A DNA stretch of 64,000 nt from Clostridiales bacterium (GTDB lineage: Bacteria; Bacillota; Clostridia; Peptostreptococcales; Anaerovoracaceae), in the NCBI GenBank assembly GCA_012841165.1, contig DUVF01000028.1, positions 24,514-88,513 on the forward strand, read 5' to 3'. The notes below the pieces were generated by a model. The model was given only the letters and a program-made list of their open reading frames with translations. It did no database searches and was not told where the DNA came from. Shown here in pieces: positions 1-8,586 of the stretch. The position numbers and the translations under genes were made by a program. Each line of letters opens with the position of its first letter. The stretch's first letter is position 1.

Positions 1-247
1 TTAATCCGGTAGCGATGGCAAGCTTGCTGATGTCGGCGAAATCCGCCAGTTTATCCTGTTCGTAAACTACCTGCAATGATTTGAAGCTGCTGCCATCGTT
101 GATTTCGATGAAGCCGAAACGATTGGATGCCCGGTTGGTGCGAATCCAGCCGTTGACAACCAGCTCCTTGCCGGCAAAAACTTCAGGATCCTGAAAAATC
201 TGGCTGATTCGGACGGTTGTTCCGACCGGATTCTGATTCATGTTCAT
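1..247 (-). CDS. asnS: Asparaginyl-tRNA synthetase, N-terminal part (cut by window edge)
   Basis: Only the first 82 codons lie in the window. They encode the OB-fold anticodon-binding domain of a class IIb aminoacyl-tRNA synthetase: the stretch VNGWIRTNRASNRFGFIEIN followed by DGSSFKSLQVV matches the opening of clostridial AsnRS. The enzyme would charge tRNA-Asn in the cytoplasm. The ATG at 247 was chosen because a GGAG lies about 10 nt upstream; a second in-frame ATG is at 241. The gene begins 20 bp after the lysS stop and is probably co-transcribed. AspRS and the archaeal-type Asn/Asp enzymes share this fold, so the assignment rests on the local motif only. Confidence 0.8.
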   Translation of the reverse strand, partial: MNMNQNPVGTTVRISQIFQDPEVFAGKELVVNGWIRTNRASNRFGFIEINDGSSFKSLQVVYEQDKLADFADISKLAIATGL

Positions 248-267
248 GATAATATCTCCGGCTGAAA

Positions 268-1794
268 TTAAAGCGGTTTCATGGTCGGGAAAAGAATGAT
301 GTCGCGAATGCTCGGCGAGTTCGTCAAAAGCATGATCACCCGATCTATTCCAATGCCCAGACCGCCAGTCGGCGGCATGCCGACTTCCAGCGCTGTTACG
401 AAATCTTCGTCCATCGGATGAGCTTCATCGTCGCCCTCGTCCAGTTGTTCCTGCTGCTCTTTGAAACGATTAAACTGGTCGATCGGATCATTCAACTCCG
501 AAAAGGCATTCGCGATTTCCCAGGTATTGATATAGGCTTCGAAGCGCCGGGTAATTCGGGGATCATCCGGATCGCGCTTCGCCAGCGGAGAAATCTCTAC
601 CGGATGGCCGATGATGAAGACCGGTCCTTCAAGATAATCTTCGCAATATTCTTCAAACAACTCGGCAATCACCAGGCCGCGGGTCATCTTCTGCCAATCT
701 TCGAGATTGTGCTTTTTGGCGATTTTTCTTGCTTCCTCGTCGGTTTGGATCTCTTCGAAATCAACGCCGACCCACTCCTTGACGGCATCCTGCATCGTCA
801 GGCGTTTCCAGGGCGGGGTCAGATCGAAGGTCTTTCCCTGATACTCGATGACCATTGTGCCCAATACATTCTGTGCTGCCGTAGCGATGACGTTTTCCGT
901 AATGTCGATCATGTCTTCCATGTCGCCGTAGGCTTGATACAGTTCCATTGAAGTAAACTCAGGATTGTGGTTCTTATCCATGCCTTCGTTGCGGAACATC
1001 TTGCCCATCTCGTAGACCCTGTCCAGGCCGCCCACGATCAGGCGCTTAAGGAACAATTCATTGGAGATCCGCAGTTTCAGGTCAATATCCAGGGTATTGT
1101 GATACGTGTTGAACGGGCGGGCATTAGCGCCGCCGGCAATGGTGGTCAAAATGGGCGTATCAACTTCCAGAAAACCCCTGTCTTCCAGATATTTTTTGAT
1201 TTCTTTGATGATGCGGGTGCGCATGACAAAGGTATTGCGAACTTCGGGATTGACGATCAGATCGATATAGCGCTGACGGTAGCGCATGTCCATATCCTTT
1301 AATCCATGCCATTTATCCGGCAGCGGATGCAGGGATTTGGCCAGCAGTACCAGCTTGTGGCATTTGATCGAAATCTCACCGTGACGGGTGCGGAAAACTT
1401 CGCCCGTCAACCCGACCTGGTCGCCCAGATCATAAGTCAGAAAATATTCGTACTCTTCCGGTCCGATCGCATCCTGACGGACATAGACCTGAATACGCCC
1501 CTGTTTATCCTGAATGTCTATGAACGAAGCTTTGCCCATTTGGCGTTTTGCCATGATCCGGCCAGCTATCGATACTTCTTTACCTTCTTTTTCTTCGAAG
1601 TTATCCTTGATATCACCGCTGTGATCTGTCACATCCCAAGTCTCGATAATATATGGGTTGCGGCCATCTGCCTGCAGCTTGGCGAGTTTCTCCCGCCGGA
1701 TCCTTCTTTGCTCTGGCAAATCCAGTTCCATCTCATCACTGCGGTCTTCGGCTTCTGTCTGTGTTTGCATTTTAGTCTGGCTATCTTCGCTCAT
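268..1794 (-). CDS. lysS: Lysyl-tRNA synthetase (class II)
   Basis: A 508-residue class II lysyl-tRNA synthetase that charges tRNA-Lys. The N-terminal OB-fold covers roughly residues 70-170 ([20 protein letters not shown]). The catalytic core follows, with motif 2 ([20 protein letters not shown]) and motif 3 ([14 protein letters not shown]) near the C-terminus. Length is normal for the family. The ATG at 1794 has AGAGGA eight bases upstream. A charged extension of about 35 residues precedes the conserved part. The gene lies 43 bp after greA, the usual greA-lysS order in Firmicutes, and is followed by asnS. Confidence 0.97.
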   Translation of the reverse strand: MSEDSQTKMQTQTEAEDRSDEMELDLPEQRRIRREKLAKLQADGRNPYIIETWDVTDHSGDIKDNFEEKEGKEVSIAGRIMAKRQMGKASFIDIQDKQGRIQVYVRQDAIGPEEYEYFLTYDLGDQVGLTGEVFRTRHGEISIKCHKLVLLAKSLHPLPDKWHGLKDMDMRYRQRYIDLIVNPEVRNTFVMRTRIIKEIKKYLEDRGFLEVDTPILTTIAGGANARPFNTYHNTLDIDLKLRISNELFLKRLIVGGLDRVYEMGKMFRNEGMDKNHNPEFTSMELYQAYGDMEDMIDITENVIATAAQNVLGTMVIEYQGKTFDLTPPWKRLTMQDAVKEWVGVDFEEIQTDEEARKIAKKHNLEDWQKMTRGLVIAELFEEYCEDYLEGPVFIIGHPVEISPLAKRDPDDPRITRRFEAYINTWEIANAFSELNDPIDQFNRFKEQQEQLDEGDDEAHPMDEDFVTALEVGMPPTGGLGIGIDRVIMLLTNSPSIRDIILFPTMKPL

Positions 1795-1837
1795 AGTCGT
1801 CCTCTTTTCCCATTTCCCGGCTGCTCGCCGGTTTCAT

Positions 1838-2311
1838 CTAACGGAATATGTCTATAATTTTGTAGCTGACCATACCGTCAGGTACAACGATATCCACCTT
1901 GTCGCCCACTTTACGACCGATCAGTTGTTTGCCGACTTCTGATTCATTAGAGATCTTGCCTTCAAATGGATCTGCCTCGGTCGATCCGACAATTGAATAT
2001 TCAACATCTTCTTTGGCTTTAAGATCCTTCAGCTTGACCTTCAAGCCAACACTAACGCTATCTGCCTTCAGGTTATCATGATCAATCACCTTGGCGTTGC
2101 GCATTGTGTTTTCGAGCTTCATAATACGTTCTTCCAGTTCAGCCTGTTCATTTTTTGCCGAATCGTACTCAGAGTTCTCAGAAATATCGCCATAGGAAAT
2201 GGCTTCCTTAATGCGCTCCGCGACTTCCTTTCGTTTTACTGTTACCAGTTCGTCATATTCGGCGACAATGTTGTCATAACCTTCCTGGGTCAGCAAGATG
2301 ACATCGGACAT
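1838..2311 (-). CDS. greA: Transcription elongation factor GreA
   Basis: A 157-residue GreA. It binds the RNA polymerase secondary channel and stimulates cleavage of backtracked transcripts. The N-terminal coiled coil (about residues 10-75) carries the family signature GDISENSEYDSAKNEQ, including the acidic tip, and an FKBP-like C-terminal domain follows. GGAGG precedes the ATG. A good sigma-A promoter and two hairpins lie in the roughly 105-nt leader upstream (listed separately), so expression may be attenuated. It is the first gene of a probable greA-lysS-asnS unit. Confidence 0.97.
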   Translation of the reverse strand: MSDVILLTQEGYDNIVAEYDELVTVKRKEVAERIKEAISYGDISENSEYDSAKNEQAELEERIMKLENTMRNAKVIDHDNLKADSVSVGLKVKLKDLKAKEDVEYSIVGSTEADPFEGKISNESEVGKQLIGRKVGDKVDIVVPDGMVSYKIIDIFR

Positions 2312-2337
2312 GCTTGAGATCCTCCATTTCCGTCATA

Positions 2338-2364
2338 AAGAAGGCCAACATAGTTGCCCTTCTT
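2338..2364 (-). other. Second hairpin of the greA leader
   Basis: Arms of 7 bp (AAGAAGG with CCTTCTT) enclose an inner CAAC/GTTG stem. It lies between the promoter-proximal hairpin and the greA ribosome-binding site. It is an untranslated structure with no T-run, so not a terminator by itself. Confidence 0.5.
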
Positions 2365-2375
2365 CACTTGCCCTA

Positions 2376-2400
2376 ATAAAGACAGGCTTTTTCAAGCCTG
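2376..2400 (-). terminator. Terminator-like hairpin inside the greA leader
   Basis: On the minus strand a perfect 7-bp stem (CAGGCTT/AAGCCTG, 4-nt loop) is followed by TCTTTATT. It lies about 15 nt downstream of the predicted greA start site. It could end transcripts of the upstream operon or attenuate greA itself. Confidence 0.5.
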
Positions 2401-2421
2401 CATGCTCATTATATGCGGGTT

Positions 2422-2450
2422 ATTCTACTATATGCCCCTTGAAAAGTCAA
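2422..2450 (-). promoter_or_regulatory. Sigma-A-type promoter for greA
   Basis: On the minus strand TTGACT (2450-2445), a 17-bp spacer and TAGAAT (2427-2422) form a near-consensus promoter. It lies between the DUF3842 gene and greA and gives a leader of about 105 nt. Confidence 0.7.
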
Positions 2451-2857
2451 GCAATTGAGCGGACTGCTTCGATTGCCTCATCGATATAGGCTGTCAGATT
2501 TTTTTCCACTATACCGATCACCTGAATGCCGCAGCGATTGACCGGCAACAATATCTTTTGCGCCGGACTGGCGCCGATCGCTGCCGCCATTGCCGGCGTC
2601 AACTCTCCCAGCATGGCATTAGCGGACAAAATGCCCAGTACTCCAACGATCACATCGACTTTAGATGCATTGAAAACAATCGCGTTTTCGCCTGTCGCGG
2701 CTTCATCCGCACCGGCTCTAAGCATCTGCGCAGTCGCCTCAGAATTGGTCCCCAAACCGACAACGGTCAGGTTGGGTAAGTCGGCCTGCTTGAGCTTTTC
2801 CACTATCGTCCGGCCGATACCGCCGCCCTGGCCGTCAACTACTGCGATACGCATCAT
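2447..2857 (-). CDS. DUF3842 family protein
   Basis: A 136-residue protein matching the clostridial DUF3842 family, whose function is unknown. The N-terminus has a glycine-rich Rossmann-like loop (IAVVDGQGGGIG), suggesting nucleotide binding. A conserved centre reads DVIVGVLGILSANAMLGELT. No membrane segments are seen. Its start overlaps the stop of the kinase gene upstream (ATGA type), so the two are translationally coupled. A second ATG at 2854 is better spaced from the GGAGG. The stop lies at the -35 region of the greA promoter. Family assignment is from motif memory. Confidence 0.75.
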   Translation of the reverse strand: MMRIAVVDGQGGGIGRTIVEKLKQADLPNLTVVGLGTNSEATAQMLRAGADEAATGENAIVFNASKVDVIVGVLGILSANAMLGELTPAMAAAIGASPAQKILLPVNRCGIQVIGIVEKNLTAYIDEAIEAVRSIA

Positions 2858-3423
2858 TGAACCTCCAGAATCATATCGCTGTTTGAGGCGATCTTATGTA
2901 TTTCAAAGTATTCTTCTTCCATGGGAATCCACTCTCGCAAAAACTGACGGGCTCCCAGCCGACCGTTTCGTTCAAATATACGCCGCTGCTGTTCGGCGGG
3001 ATCAACTCGCACAAATAACTTCAGGTCATAGGTTTTTTGCAGTTCAGGGTGCAGGCTATAAGCTCCTTCTATGATGTTCAATTTCTTAGGCTTGAACAGC
3101 CTGGCTTCTTCAAGCCGCTGTTTTTGGCAATCATATTTGCGGCAATAAAAGGGCTCTCCTTTTTTATAATTCTCAAGGATCTCCTGTTTCAGACGCAACC
3201 GATCGACCGGCCCGTTCTGGCTATCAATTGGGTTTTCTTTCCGAAGATCCAGCGGAATAAAATAGTCGTCTGTATGAAAGACATTAGCATCAAAATTTTG
3301 AGAAAGCCTCGCCGCCAAAGTCGTTTTTCCGGCGCCGCTTTGCCCGTCAATACCAATCAGAACATATTCGTTGGTCAGCAGCAGTTCTTCAATTCGAGCT
3401 ATTAATTCAGGATCACTTGGCAC
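2854..3423 (-). CDS. Uridine-kinase-like P-loop protein
   Basis: A 189-residue kinase of the uridine kinase/phosphoribulokinase class. Walker A is GIDGQSGAGKTT (about residues 24-35). The family marker HTDDYFIPLDLR follows, and a downstream Arg-rich lid (VRVDPAEQQRRIFERNGR) fits phosphate binding. The substrate cannot be read from the sequence; uridine, pantothenate-like and other small alcohols are possible. The GTG start overlaps the end of the ECF S-component by 11 bp, so the kinase may phosphorylate the imported vitamin or precursor. That link is inference from context. Confidence 0.8.
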   Translation of the reverse strand: MPSDPELIARIEELLLTNEYVLIGIDGQSGAGKTTLAARLSQNFDANVFHTDDYFIPLDLRKENPIDSQNGPVDRLRLKQEILENYKKGEPFYCRKYDCQKQRLEEARLFKPKKLNIIEGAYSLHPELQKTYDLKLFVRVDPAEQQRRIFERNGRLGARQFLREWIPMEEEYFEIHKIASNSDMILEVQ

Positions 3424-3946
3424 TCCCGGTCACTCCGGCTTTCCCTAATAATATTACGAGGGGCGGTAACAGCGCCAATTGGATGATGATGCCCGGCAAA
3501 GCGTTGATAAAGGCGCCTGCCATAAAGATCTCCCAGCCAAACGGCATTCCCGCAGCCTTATAGAAGACAGCGGCCGCAAGTCCCCACACGATTCTACCAC
3601 AAACCATGGCGACCGGCAACGCGATCAACAGCCTCTGCCGCTTATCCCGACCCGGCCGATAGAGCAAACCGCTGACCAGGCCGTAAGCCGCCAGCTCGAA
3701 AGCCATTGTCAGGGCGGTCGGAAACAGCGGAGGCATACCAAACAGCAAACTGCGCAGTAAAGGCAGAATAAAACCTAACATAGCGCCGGTGCGACCGCCG
3801 GCAATCAATCCGCAGAGCAAAACCGGAATGTGCATTAGTAACAGGCGGCTGCCCAAGGCTGGATTTTGAAAGGTCAAAAAGGGGAGCGCCAGCCCGGCTG
3901 CCAGGCACAGAGCGGCAAAAGTCAGGCGATAAGTTGATTTTTGCAT
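3413..3946 (-). CDS. ECF transporter substrate-binding (S) component
   Basis: A 177-residue hydrophobic protein with about five or six membrane segments, of the ECF-type S-component family (vitamin uptake with the EcfA/EcfA'/EcfT module). Recognisable pieces are LLMHIPVLLCGLIAG and a following GFILPLLRSLLFGMPP, typical of the pantothenate/unknown-ligand branch. The ligand is not identifiable. The start at 3946 was chosen because AAGGAG lies 7 nt upstream. A dedicated promoter and a three-hairpin leader precede it. The partner ATPases are probably those at 57400-59117, making this a group II system. It is coupled to a small-molecule kinase gene. Confidence 0.82.
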   Translation of the reverse strand: MQKSTYRLTFAALCLAAGLALPFLTFQNPALGSRLLLMHIPVLLCGLIAGGRTGAMLGFILPLLRSLLFGMPPLFPTALTMAFELAAYGLVSGLLYRPGRDKRQRLLIALPVAMVCGRIVWGLAAAVFYKAAGMPFGWEIFMAGAFINALPGIIIQLALLPPLVILLGKAGVTGSAK

Positions 3947-3965
3947 GTCAAACTCCTTAATCCGG

Positions 3966-4015
3966 ATAATAAAACACGAAGGCTGCCTCCCCAAACGGAG
4001 AAACTTGCCTTCGTG
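3966..4015 (-). terminator. Terminator-like hairpin in the ECF S-component leader
   Basis: On the minus strand a 9-bp stem (CACGAAGGC/GCCTTCGTG, arms 4015-4007 and 3983-3975) encloses an inner CTCC/GGAG stem. TTTTATTAT follows. It sits between the predicted promoter and the start codon, so it may work as a conditional terminator. Confidence 0.6.
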
Positions 4016-4028
4016 GCATCGATTGATT

Positions 4029-4064
4029 GCCGGCTTCGACCGACACAGATCGGCTTCAGCCGAT
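4029..4064 (-). other. Two tandem hairpins in the ECF S-component leader
   Basis: Two adjacent hairpins: a perfect 7-bp stem at 4049-4064 (ATCGGCT/AGCCGAT), then a 6-bp stem with a four-base loop at 4029-4044. Together with the terminator-like hairpin they form a structured leader of about 120 nt. It matches no riboswitch consensus I recognise. Confidence 0.5.
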
Positions 4065-4072
4065 TCTTTTTA

Positions 4073-4101
4073 ATTATAACTGTCTTTTATTCGTTGCGCA
4101 A
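4073..4101 (-). promoter_or_regulatory. Sigma-A-type promoter for the ECF S-component
   Basis: TTGCGC, a 17-bp spacer and TATAAT on the minus strand, just downstream of the tyrS stop. It allows the S-component/kinase/DUF3842 genes to be transcribed separately from tyrS. Confidence 0.6.
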
Positions 4102-4124
4102 GCTTTCCGGCGCCGAAAGTTTCA

Positions 4125-5426
4125 TCATTCAATTTCAATCAGATGATAGGTCTTTTTTCCTTTTTTCAGCAGCAACCGGCCTTCTGTGAAATCTTCCGCC
4201 CTTATCGCCCGCTTAGCATCGGTTTCTTTTTCGCCGTTCACGCTTAGACCGCCTTGTTCGATCGTGCGGAAACCTTCACCTTTACTTTTTACCAGGCCGA
4301 TCTGGGCGAGCAAGGTCACCAGACCGACGCCCTCGCCGGCAAAGACTTCAGCCGACAGAACCGTTTTGGGAACATCATCTGTCAAGCCTTGGCCGGTAAA
4401 CAAGGCTCTGGCTGCCTGCTGAGCTTTCTCAGCTTCCTCTTTACCGTGAACCAGACTGGTCACTTCGTAGGCCAGGATTTCCTTGGCCTGGTTGATTTCC
4501 TGATCCTTTAAGCCGCCCAGGCGCTCCACCTCTTCCATCGGCAGGAAGGTCAACATCGCCAGACAGTTGCGCACATCCGCGTCTTCAACATTTCGCCAAT
4601 ATTGATAGAACTCGTAGGGTGTGGTTTTCAAAGGATCGAGCCAGAGCGCCCCCTTCTGTGTTTTTCCCATCTTCTTGCCTTCGCTGGTGGTCAGCAAAGC
4701 GAAAGTCATTCCGTATACTTTTTCCTGCTCTTCCCGCCGAACCAGGTCAACGCCGGCCAGAATATTGGACCATTGATCGTCGCCGCCAAACTGCATTTTG
4801 CAATTATGACGCCGGTACAATTCCAGAAAATCATAGCCCTGCATCAGCATGTAATTAAATTCTAAAAAGGTCAGGCCGGTCTCCAGCCTCTGTTTGTAGC
4901 ACTCTGCCCTGAGCATGTTGTTGACGGAAAAATGCCGGCCTATCGTGCGGATGAAATTGACATAATTCAAATCCAACAGCCAGTCGGCATTGTTTTCGAT
5001 GATCGCCTTTCCGTCGTCAAAGCCTATGAAACGGTCGAACAGCTGCGCAAACTTGCGCGCGTTCTGCATGATGTCGTCCTTGGTCATCATCTGCCGCATA
5101 TCCGTCCGGCCGGAGGGATCCCCCACCATGGTGGTGCCGCCGCCCAGCAAGACAATTGGCCGGTGCCCATATTTCTGCATGTACATCATTATAATGACCT
5201 GAATGAAGTGGCCGACATGCAGGGAATCGGCCGTCGGATCAAAGCCGATATAAAAAGTTACCTTTTCCTTGCCCAGCAACTCCCGAATCTCTTCGGCATA
5301 GGTGGTCTGCCGGATAAAGCCTCTTTCTTCAAGTACATCAAAAACATTGCTGTGGCGGCTGACATTATCTGGAATTTCAGGTCGCGCTGCCTCAGCCGGT
5401 AAATTAGAATCCTTCGTAAACGTCAT
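4125..5426 (-). CDS. tyrS: Tyrosyl-tRNA synthetase
   Basis: A 433-residue class I tyrosyl-tRNA synthetase (TyrRS1 type). The HIGH-like motif is HVGHF after [12 protein letters not shown]. The KMSKS-like motif is GKKMGKT. An S4-like RNA-binding domain occupies the C-terminal 70 residues. The ATG at 5426 was chosen because GGAGG lies 8 nt upstream; a longer in-frame opening to 5483 runs through tandem repeats and lacks family conservation. About 30 non-conserved residues precede the core. No T-box leader is seen, although many Firmicute tyrS genes have one. Three 25-bp repeats occupy the gap to rpiB. Confidence 0.97.
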   Translation of the reverse strand: MTFTKDSNLPAEAARPEIPDNVSRHSNVFDVLEERGFIRQTTYAEEIRELLGKEKVTFYIGFDPTADSLHVGHFIQVIIMMYMQKYGHRPIVLLGGGTTMVGDPSGRTDMRQMMTKDDIMQNARKFAQLFDRFIGFDDGKAIIENNADWLLDLNYVNFIRTIGRHFSVNNMLRAECYKQRLETGLTFLEFNYMLMQGYDFLELYRRHNCKMQFGGDDQWSNILAGVDLVRREEQEKVYGMTFALLTTSEGKKMGKTQKGALWLDPLKTTPYEFYQYWRNVEDADVRNCLAMLTFLPMEEVERLGGLKDQEINQAKEILAYEVTSLVHGKEEAEKAQQAARALFTGQGLTDDVPKTVLSAEVFAGEGVGLVTLLAQIGLVKSKGEGFRTIEQGGLSVNGEKETDAKRAIRAEDFTEGRLLLKKGKKTYHLIEIE

Positions 5427-5444
5427 ATCGCTATCCTCCAAAGC

Positions 5445-5520
5445 AGGTATTAAACTAAACTGTCGCCGGCAGGTATCAAGCAAGCTATTACCGGCAGATA
5501 TAAAACAAGTTATCGCCGGC
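5445..5520. repeat. Three tandem 25-26 bp direct repeats between rpiB and tyrS
   Basis: Units at 5445-5470, 5471-5495 and 5496-5520 each begin AGRTAT and end CCGGC, with an AT-rich centre of the form AAacnAgyTatcg. Spacing between the CCGGC cores is exactly 25 bp. The array fills most of the 95-bp gap and reaches to within about 20 bp of the tyrS start codon. Confidence 0.8.
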
Positions 5521-5521
5521 T

Positions 5522-5977
5522 TCAGCGAGCTCCGGCTTTTTCTTTCTCAATATCCGAAATCGCGTTTACCCGGCGTTCGTGGCGGCCGCCTTCAAAGACA
5601 TTGTCCAGCCAGGCGTCCACTATGGGAATCGCCTGCTCTGGGCTTAAAACACGTCCTCCCAGCGCCAGCAGATTGGCATTATTGTGTCGGCTCGCCATTT
5701 CCGCCATAAAGACATTGGTGCAGAGAGCACAGCGGACGCCCGGTACTTTATTGGCAGAAATCGAAATGCCGACGCCGGTTCCGCAGAATACAATCCCTCG
5801 ATCGGCCCTGCCGGCGGCCACTTCTTCTCCACAGATTTTTCCATAATAGGGATAATCTACCGAATCCTCGCTCTTTGTGCCCAGATCACGCCATTCAATG
5901 CCGCGTTTTGTCAAGTGTTCCTTTACTGTTTCTTTAAGAATAAACCCGCCATGATCCGCCGCCAATGCGATCAACAT
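5522..5977 (-). CDS. rpiB: Ribose-5-phosphate isomerase B
   Basis: A 151-residue RpiB/LacAB-family sugar-phosphate isomerase interconverting ribose-5-P and ribulose-5-P. The family features are AADHGGF at the N-terminus, [13 protein letters not shown] with the catalytic Cys, and the phosphate-binding [12 protein letters not shown]. The length is normal. It follows sua5, as in many Firmicutes. The C-terminal tail is rich in Lys/Glu/Ala. Allose-6-phosphate isomerases share the fold, but the genomic position favours RpiB. Confidence 0.94.
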   Translation of the reverse strand: MLIALAADHGGFILKETVKEHLTKRGIEWRDLGTKSEDSVDYPYYGKICGEEVAAGRADRGIVFCGTGVGISISANKVPGVRCALCTNVFMAEMASRHNNANLLALGGRVLSPEQAIPIVDAWLDNVFEGGRHERRVNAISDIEKEKAGAR

Positions 5978-6020
5978 ATAACCCTTACCTCCGCTTTAAA
6001 ATTAAACGTCTATCTCATCC

Positions 6021-7058
6021 TTAAAGGTCTATTACATGATAGCCGGCCGATTTGAGCAAGCGGTTCATGACGGCAAAACTCAGGTCGCCGTCTGTCTGGC
6101 TTACAGTTCCGGCCAATATTATATCGGCGCCTTCAAGATCTGCCCGGCGCAGGCGATCAAATAGCTCAAAAGCTGCCTTTTCCGGCGACAGCTCGTTGAG
6201 CCGCCATTCGACAACTTGTTTGCCGGCCGCGGTCTCGATCTGGCACAGGCGCTTCATCTCCGGCCCGATCCGCTCCGCCGGCCCGCGCACAACGATGACC
6301 TCGGCCTTGGGCGCGTAATGCCGGTATTTCATTCCCGGAGCTTTTGGTTTCCAGCCGCTCTCCGCGTAATTCTGCCTGGCTGTATTCAATGCAGGATCCA
6401 TAGTCACCCGAATTCCTGTTTTCTCAAAAATAACGCCGGCTGTGACAAAACCCGGGCGCAGGATCTCCGGAGTTTCCAGGGTCAGATCAAGAACCGTCGA
6501 TTCGATACCGACACGACAATCTCCGGCAGTGATGATCATAGGCACCTTATCGTTTAAGTCAGCGATAACGTGCTCCGCCCTGGTTGGGCTGGGCCCGCCG
6601 GACAAGTTGGCGCTGGGCGCGGCAATCGGCCGCTCTGCCTGGCTAATCAATGCGCGGGCTACCGGATGGCCGGGCAACCTGAGGCCGACTGTTGACAGCC
6701 CGGCAGTCGTGATATCGGGGAATCCATCTGCCCGGGGCAGCACTAATGTCAGCGGGCCCGGCCAGAAAGCCGCCGCCAGCCGCTCGGCTCTGTCGTCCCA
6801 GCCGGTGGTCGACGCGGCCGCCTGATCCAGATCGGCCACATGAACGATCAGCGGATTGTCCGCCGGGCGGCCTTTCACAGTGAAAATCTGCCCGACCGCT
6901 TCCGGATTGAGCGCGTCCGCTCCCAGACCATATACCGTCTCGGTAGGAAAGGCGACCAGACCGCCCCGGCGAATGATGGCCGCCGCTTTTTCCAATCCGG
7001 CTTCGCGTTCCGGTGCAGTCGCTTCGTCATAGTTGAGAATAATCGTACGACAGGTCAC
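6021..7058 (-). CDS. tsaC: L-threonylcarbamoyladenylate synthase (Sua5/YrdC type)
   Basis: A 345-residue Sua5-type enzyme making threonylcarbamoyl-AMP for the t6A37 modification of ANN-decoding tRNAs. The YrdC domain (about residues 15-215) carries FPTETVYGLGADA and KGRPADNPLIVH. A smaller Sua5 C-terminal domain starts after PKAPGMKYRHYAPKAEV. The full two-domain length separates it from short TsaC. It lies between prfA and rpiB, a conserved Firmicute neighbourhood. Confidence 0.95.
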   Translation of the reverse strand: MTCRTIILNYDEATAPEREAGLEKAAAIIRRGGLVAFPTETVYGLGADALNPEAVGQIFTVKGRPADNPLIVHVADLDQAAASTTGWDDRAERLAAAFWPGPLTLVLPRADGFPDITTAGLSTVGLRLPGHPVARALISQAERPIAAPSANLSGGPSPTRAEHVIADLNDKVPMIITAGDCRVGIESTVLDLTLETPEILRPGFVTAGVIFEKTGIRVTMDPALNTARQNYAESGWKPKAPGMKYRHYAPKAEVIVVRGPAERIGPEMKRLCQIETAAGKQVVEWRLNELSPEKAAFELFDRLRRADLEGADIILAGTVSQTDGDLSFAVMNRLLKSAGYHVIDL

Positions 7059-7086
7059 AGCTGTTCGCTTTCCTCTCCGCTTTATG

Positions 7087-8154
7087 TTAAAAATTACGCA
7101 TTTTATCTGCTTGGTCGGAAGTGATCAAACCATCGATGATCTCGTCAATTTCACCATCCAGAAAATAGTCCAGCTTATAGATCGTCAGCCCTATCCGATG
7201 ATCCGACACTCTTCCCTGCGGGAAATTATAGGTCCGAATGCGCTCGCTGCGGTCTCCGCTGCCGACCTGATTTTTCCGAATCTCGGAAACCTCCTGGTTT
7301 TGCTCCTGCAGTTTCAGATCATACAACTTGGCCCGCAAAACTTTAAATGCCTTGTCTTTGTTTTTCAGCTGCGACTTCTCATCCTGGCAGGTGACGACAA
7401 TCCCGGTCGGTTCGTGAGTCAGGCGGACGGCGGAATCGGTCGTGTTTACAGACTGTCCGCCATTGCCGGATGAACGGTAAACATCGACCCGGACGTCATT
7501 GGGATTGAGATCGACTTCGACATCGTCAACTTCGGGAAGCACCGCCACAGTTGCCGCCGAGGTGTGAATCCGTCCGCCCGATTCAGTTTCCGGTACCCGC
7601 TGTACCCGATGCACGCCGCTTTCATACTTCAACCGTGAATAAGCGCCTCTGCCCCGGATCAGAACGACTACTTCCTTCACACCGCCAATTCCGGTCTCGT
7701 TGAGATCCATGATTTCCGATTTCCAGTTCCGCCGCTCGGCGTAACGCAGATACATACGCAGCAGATCACCCGCGAACAGAGCAGCTTCTTCACCGCCGGT
7801 GCCGGCCCTGATTTCAATGATAACGTTCTTTTCATCATTCGGGTCCTTCGGTATCAAAAGAATGCGCAAGGCTTCGCTGCTGGTCTGCAGGCGTTCTTCC
7901 AATTCAGCCAGTTCCTCTTTGACAAGTTCACGCATTTCTTCGTCCATGCCGCCTTCGCCAAGCATTTCCTTAGTTGCCGCCAGATCATCCTTCGTCTTTT
8001 TATATTCCTGATATTGGTGCACGATCGGTTCCATATCCGACATTTCCTTGACATGGCGCCGCCAGTTCTCCTGATCAGCAATCACAGCCGGATCGGATAC
8101 CTTAAGGCTCAATTCGTGATATTTTTCATCCATAAAATCCAGTTTGTCAAACAT
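7087..8154 (-). CDS. prfA: Peptide chain release factor 1
   Basis: A 355-residue class I release factor reading UAA and UAG. The tripeptide anticodon region reads [17 protein letters not shown] (PxT type, hence RF1), and the GGQ loop is [18 protein letters not shown]. The start was set at 8154 (MFDKLDF) by family conservation; an upstream in-frame ATG at 8169 would add five residues and has no clear Shine-Dalgarno. It follows rpmE and precedes sua5, with prmC (its methyltransferase) three genes upstream. Confidence 0.97.
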   Translation of the reverse strand: MFDKLDFMDEKYHELSLKVSDPAVIADQENWRRHVKEMSDMEPIVHQYQEYKKTKDDLAATKEMLGEGGMDEEMRELVKEELAELEERLQTSSEALRILLIPKDPNDEKNVIIEIRAGTGGEEAALFAGDLLRMYLRYAERRNWKSEIMDLNETGIGGVKEVVVLIRGRGAYSRLKYESGVHRVQRVPETESGGRIHTSAATVAVLPEVDDVEVDLNPNDVRVDVYRSSGNGGQSVNTTDSAVRLTHEPTGIVVTCQDEKSQLKNKDKAFKVLRAKLYDLKLQEQNQEVSEIRKNQVGSGDRSERIRTYNFPQGRVSDHRIGLTIYKLDYFLDGEIDEIIDGLITSDQADKMRNF

Positions 8155-8179
8155 TGTCTTTCGTCCCATTTATATGCAA

Positions 8180-8211
8180 GACCGGTCGGCCGTTCGATCA
8201 GCCGGCCGGTC
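8180..8211. repeat. Inverted repeat in the prfA leader
   Basis: Arms GACCGGTCGGC and GCCGGCCGGTC (one mismatch, GU-compatible) surround a 10-nt loop just upstream of prfA. There is no T-run, so it is probably a leader structure or the base of the adjacent terminator. Confidence 0.5.
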
Positions 8212-8228
8212 AATTGATGCCGCATTCT

Positions 8229-8261
8229 AAAAATGACCGGAACAGTCTTTCCGGTCATTTT
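8229..8261 (-). terminator. Intrinsic terminator after rpmE
   Basis: On the minus strand AAAATGACCGGAA and TTCCGGTCATTTT form a 13-bp stem with a 6-nt loop and end in a T-run, immediately after the rpmE stop. The stem is nearly symmetric, so it could act in both directions. Confidence 0.8.
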
Positions 8262-8265
8262 CTTG

Positions 8266-8466
8266 TTATTCCATGTTGAACTTTTTCTTAAACTTTTCAA
8301 CACGCCCGCCCCGGTTGACAAACTTTTGCTGTCCGGTAAAAAACGGATGGCAGGCAGAACAAACATCCAGTCTGATTTCTTCCTTTAATGATTTGGTTAT
8401 AAATTCATTTCCGCAGGCACAGGTAACCTTGCATTCCTTATATCCGGGATGGATTCCTTCTTTCAT
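8266..8466 (-). CDS. rpmE: 50S ribosomal protein L31 (zinc-type)
   Basis: A 66-residue L31. It carries the Cys pattern of the zinc-binding (C+) form ([11 protein letters not shown] and [17 protein letters not shown]). The ATG at 8466 has AGAAGG 8 nt upstream; the in-frame GTG nine bases earlier overlaps that Shine-Dalgarno and was rejected. It has its own promoter and terminator, so it is likely transcribed alone. In many relatives rpmE directly follows rho; here the DUF1385 gene and prmC intervene. Confidence 0.97.
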   Translation of the reverse strand: MKEGIHPGYKECKVTCACGNEFITKSLKEEIRLDVCSACHPFFTGQQKFVNRGGRVEKFKKKFNME

Positions 8467-8535
8467 TGGTTTCACCTTCTTTCCGTATCGGTCGAATCCA
8501 AGCTTTATTTTTCATTATTTGTTCAAAGCTATTAC

Positions 8536-8564
8536 ATGTTAGCACAAGGCCTTTGCTCGTGCAA
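8536..8564 (-). promoter_or_regulatory. Sigma-A-type promoter for rpmE
   Basis: TTGCAC, a 17-bp spacer and TAACAT on the minus strand, in the gap between prmC and rpmE, about 70 bp before the start codon. Confidence 0.55.
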
Positions 8565-8586
8565 GTGATTTTTCCGCTTAAACCGC

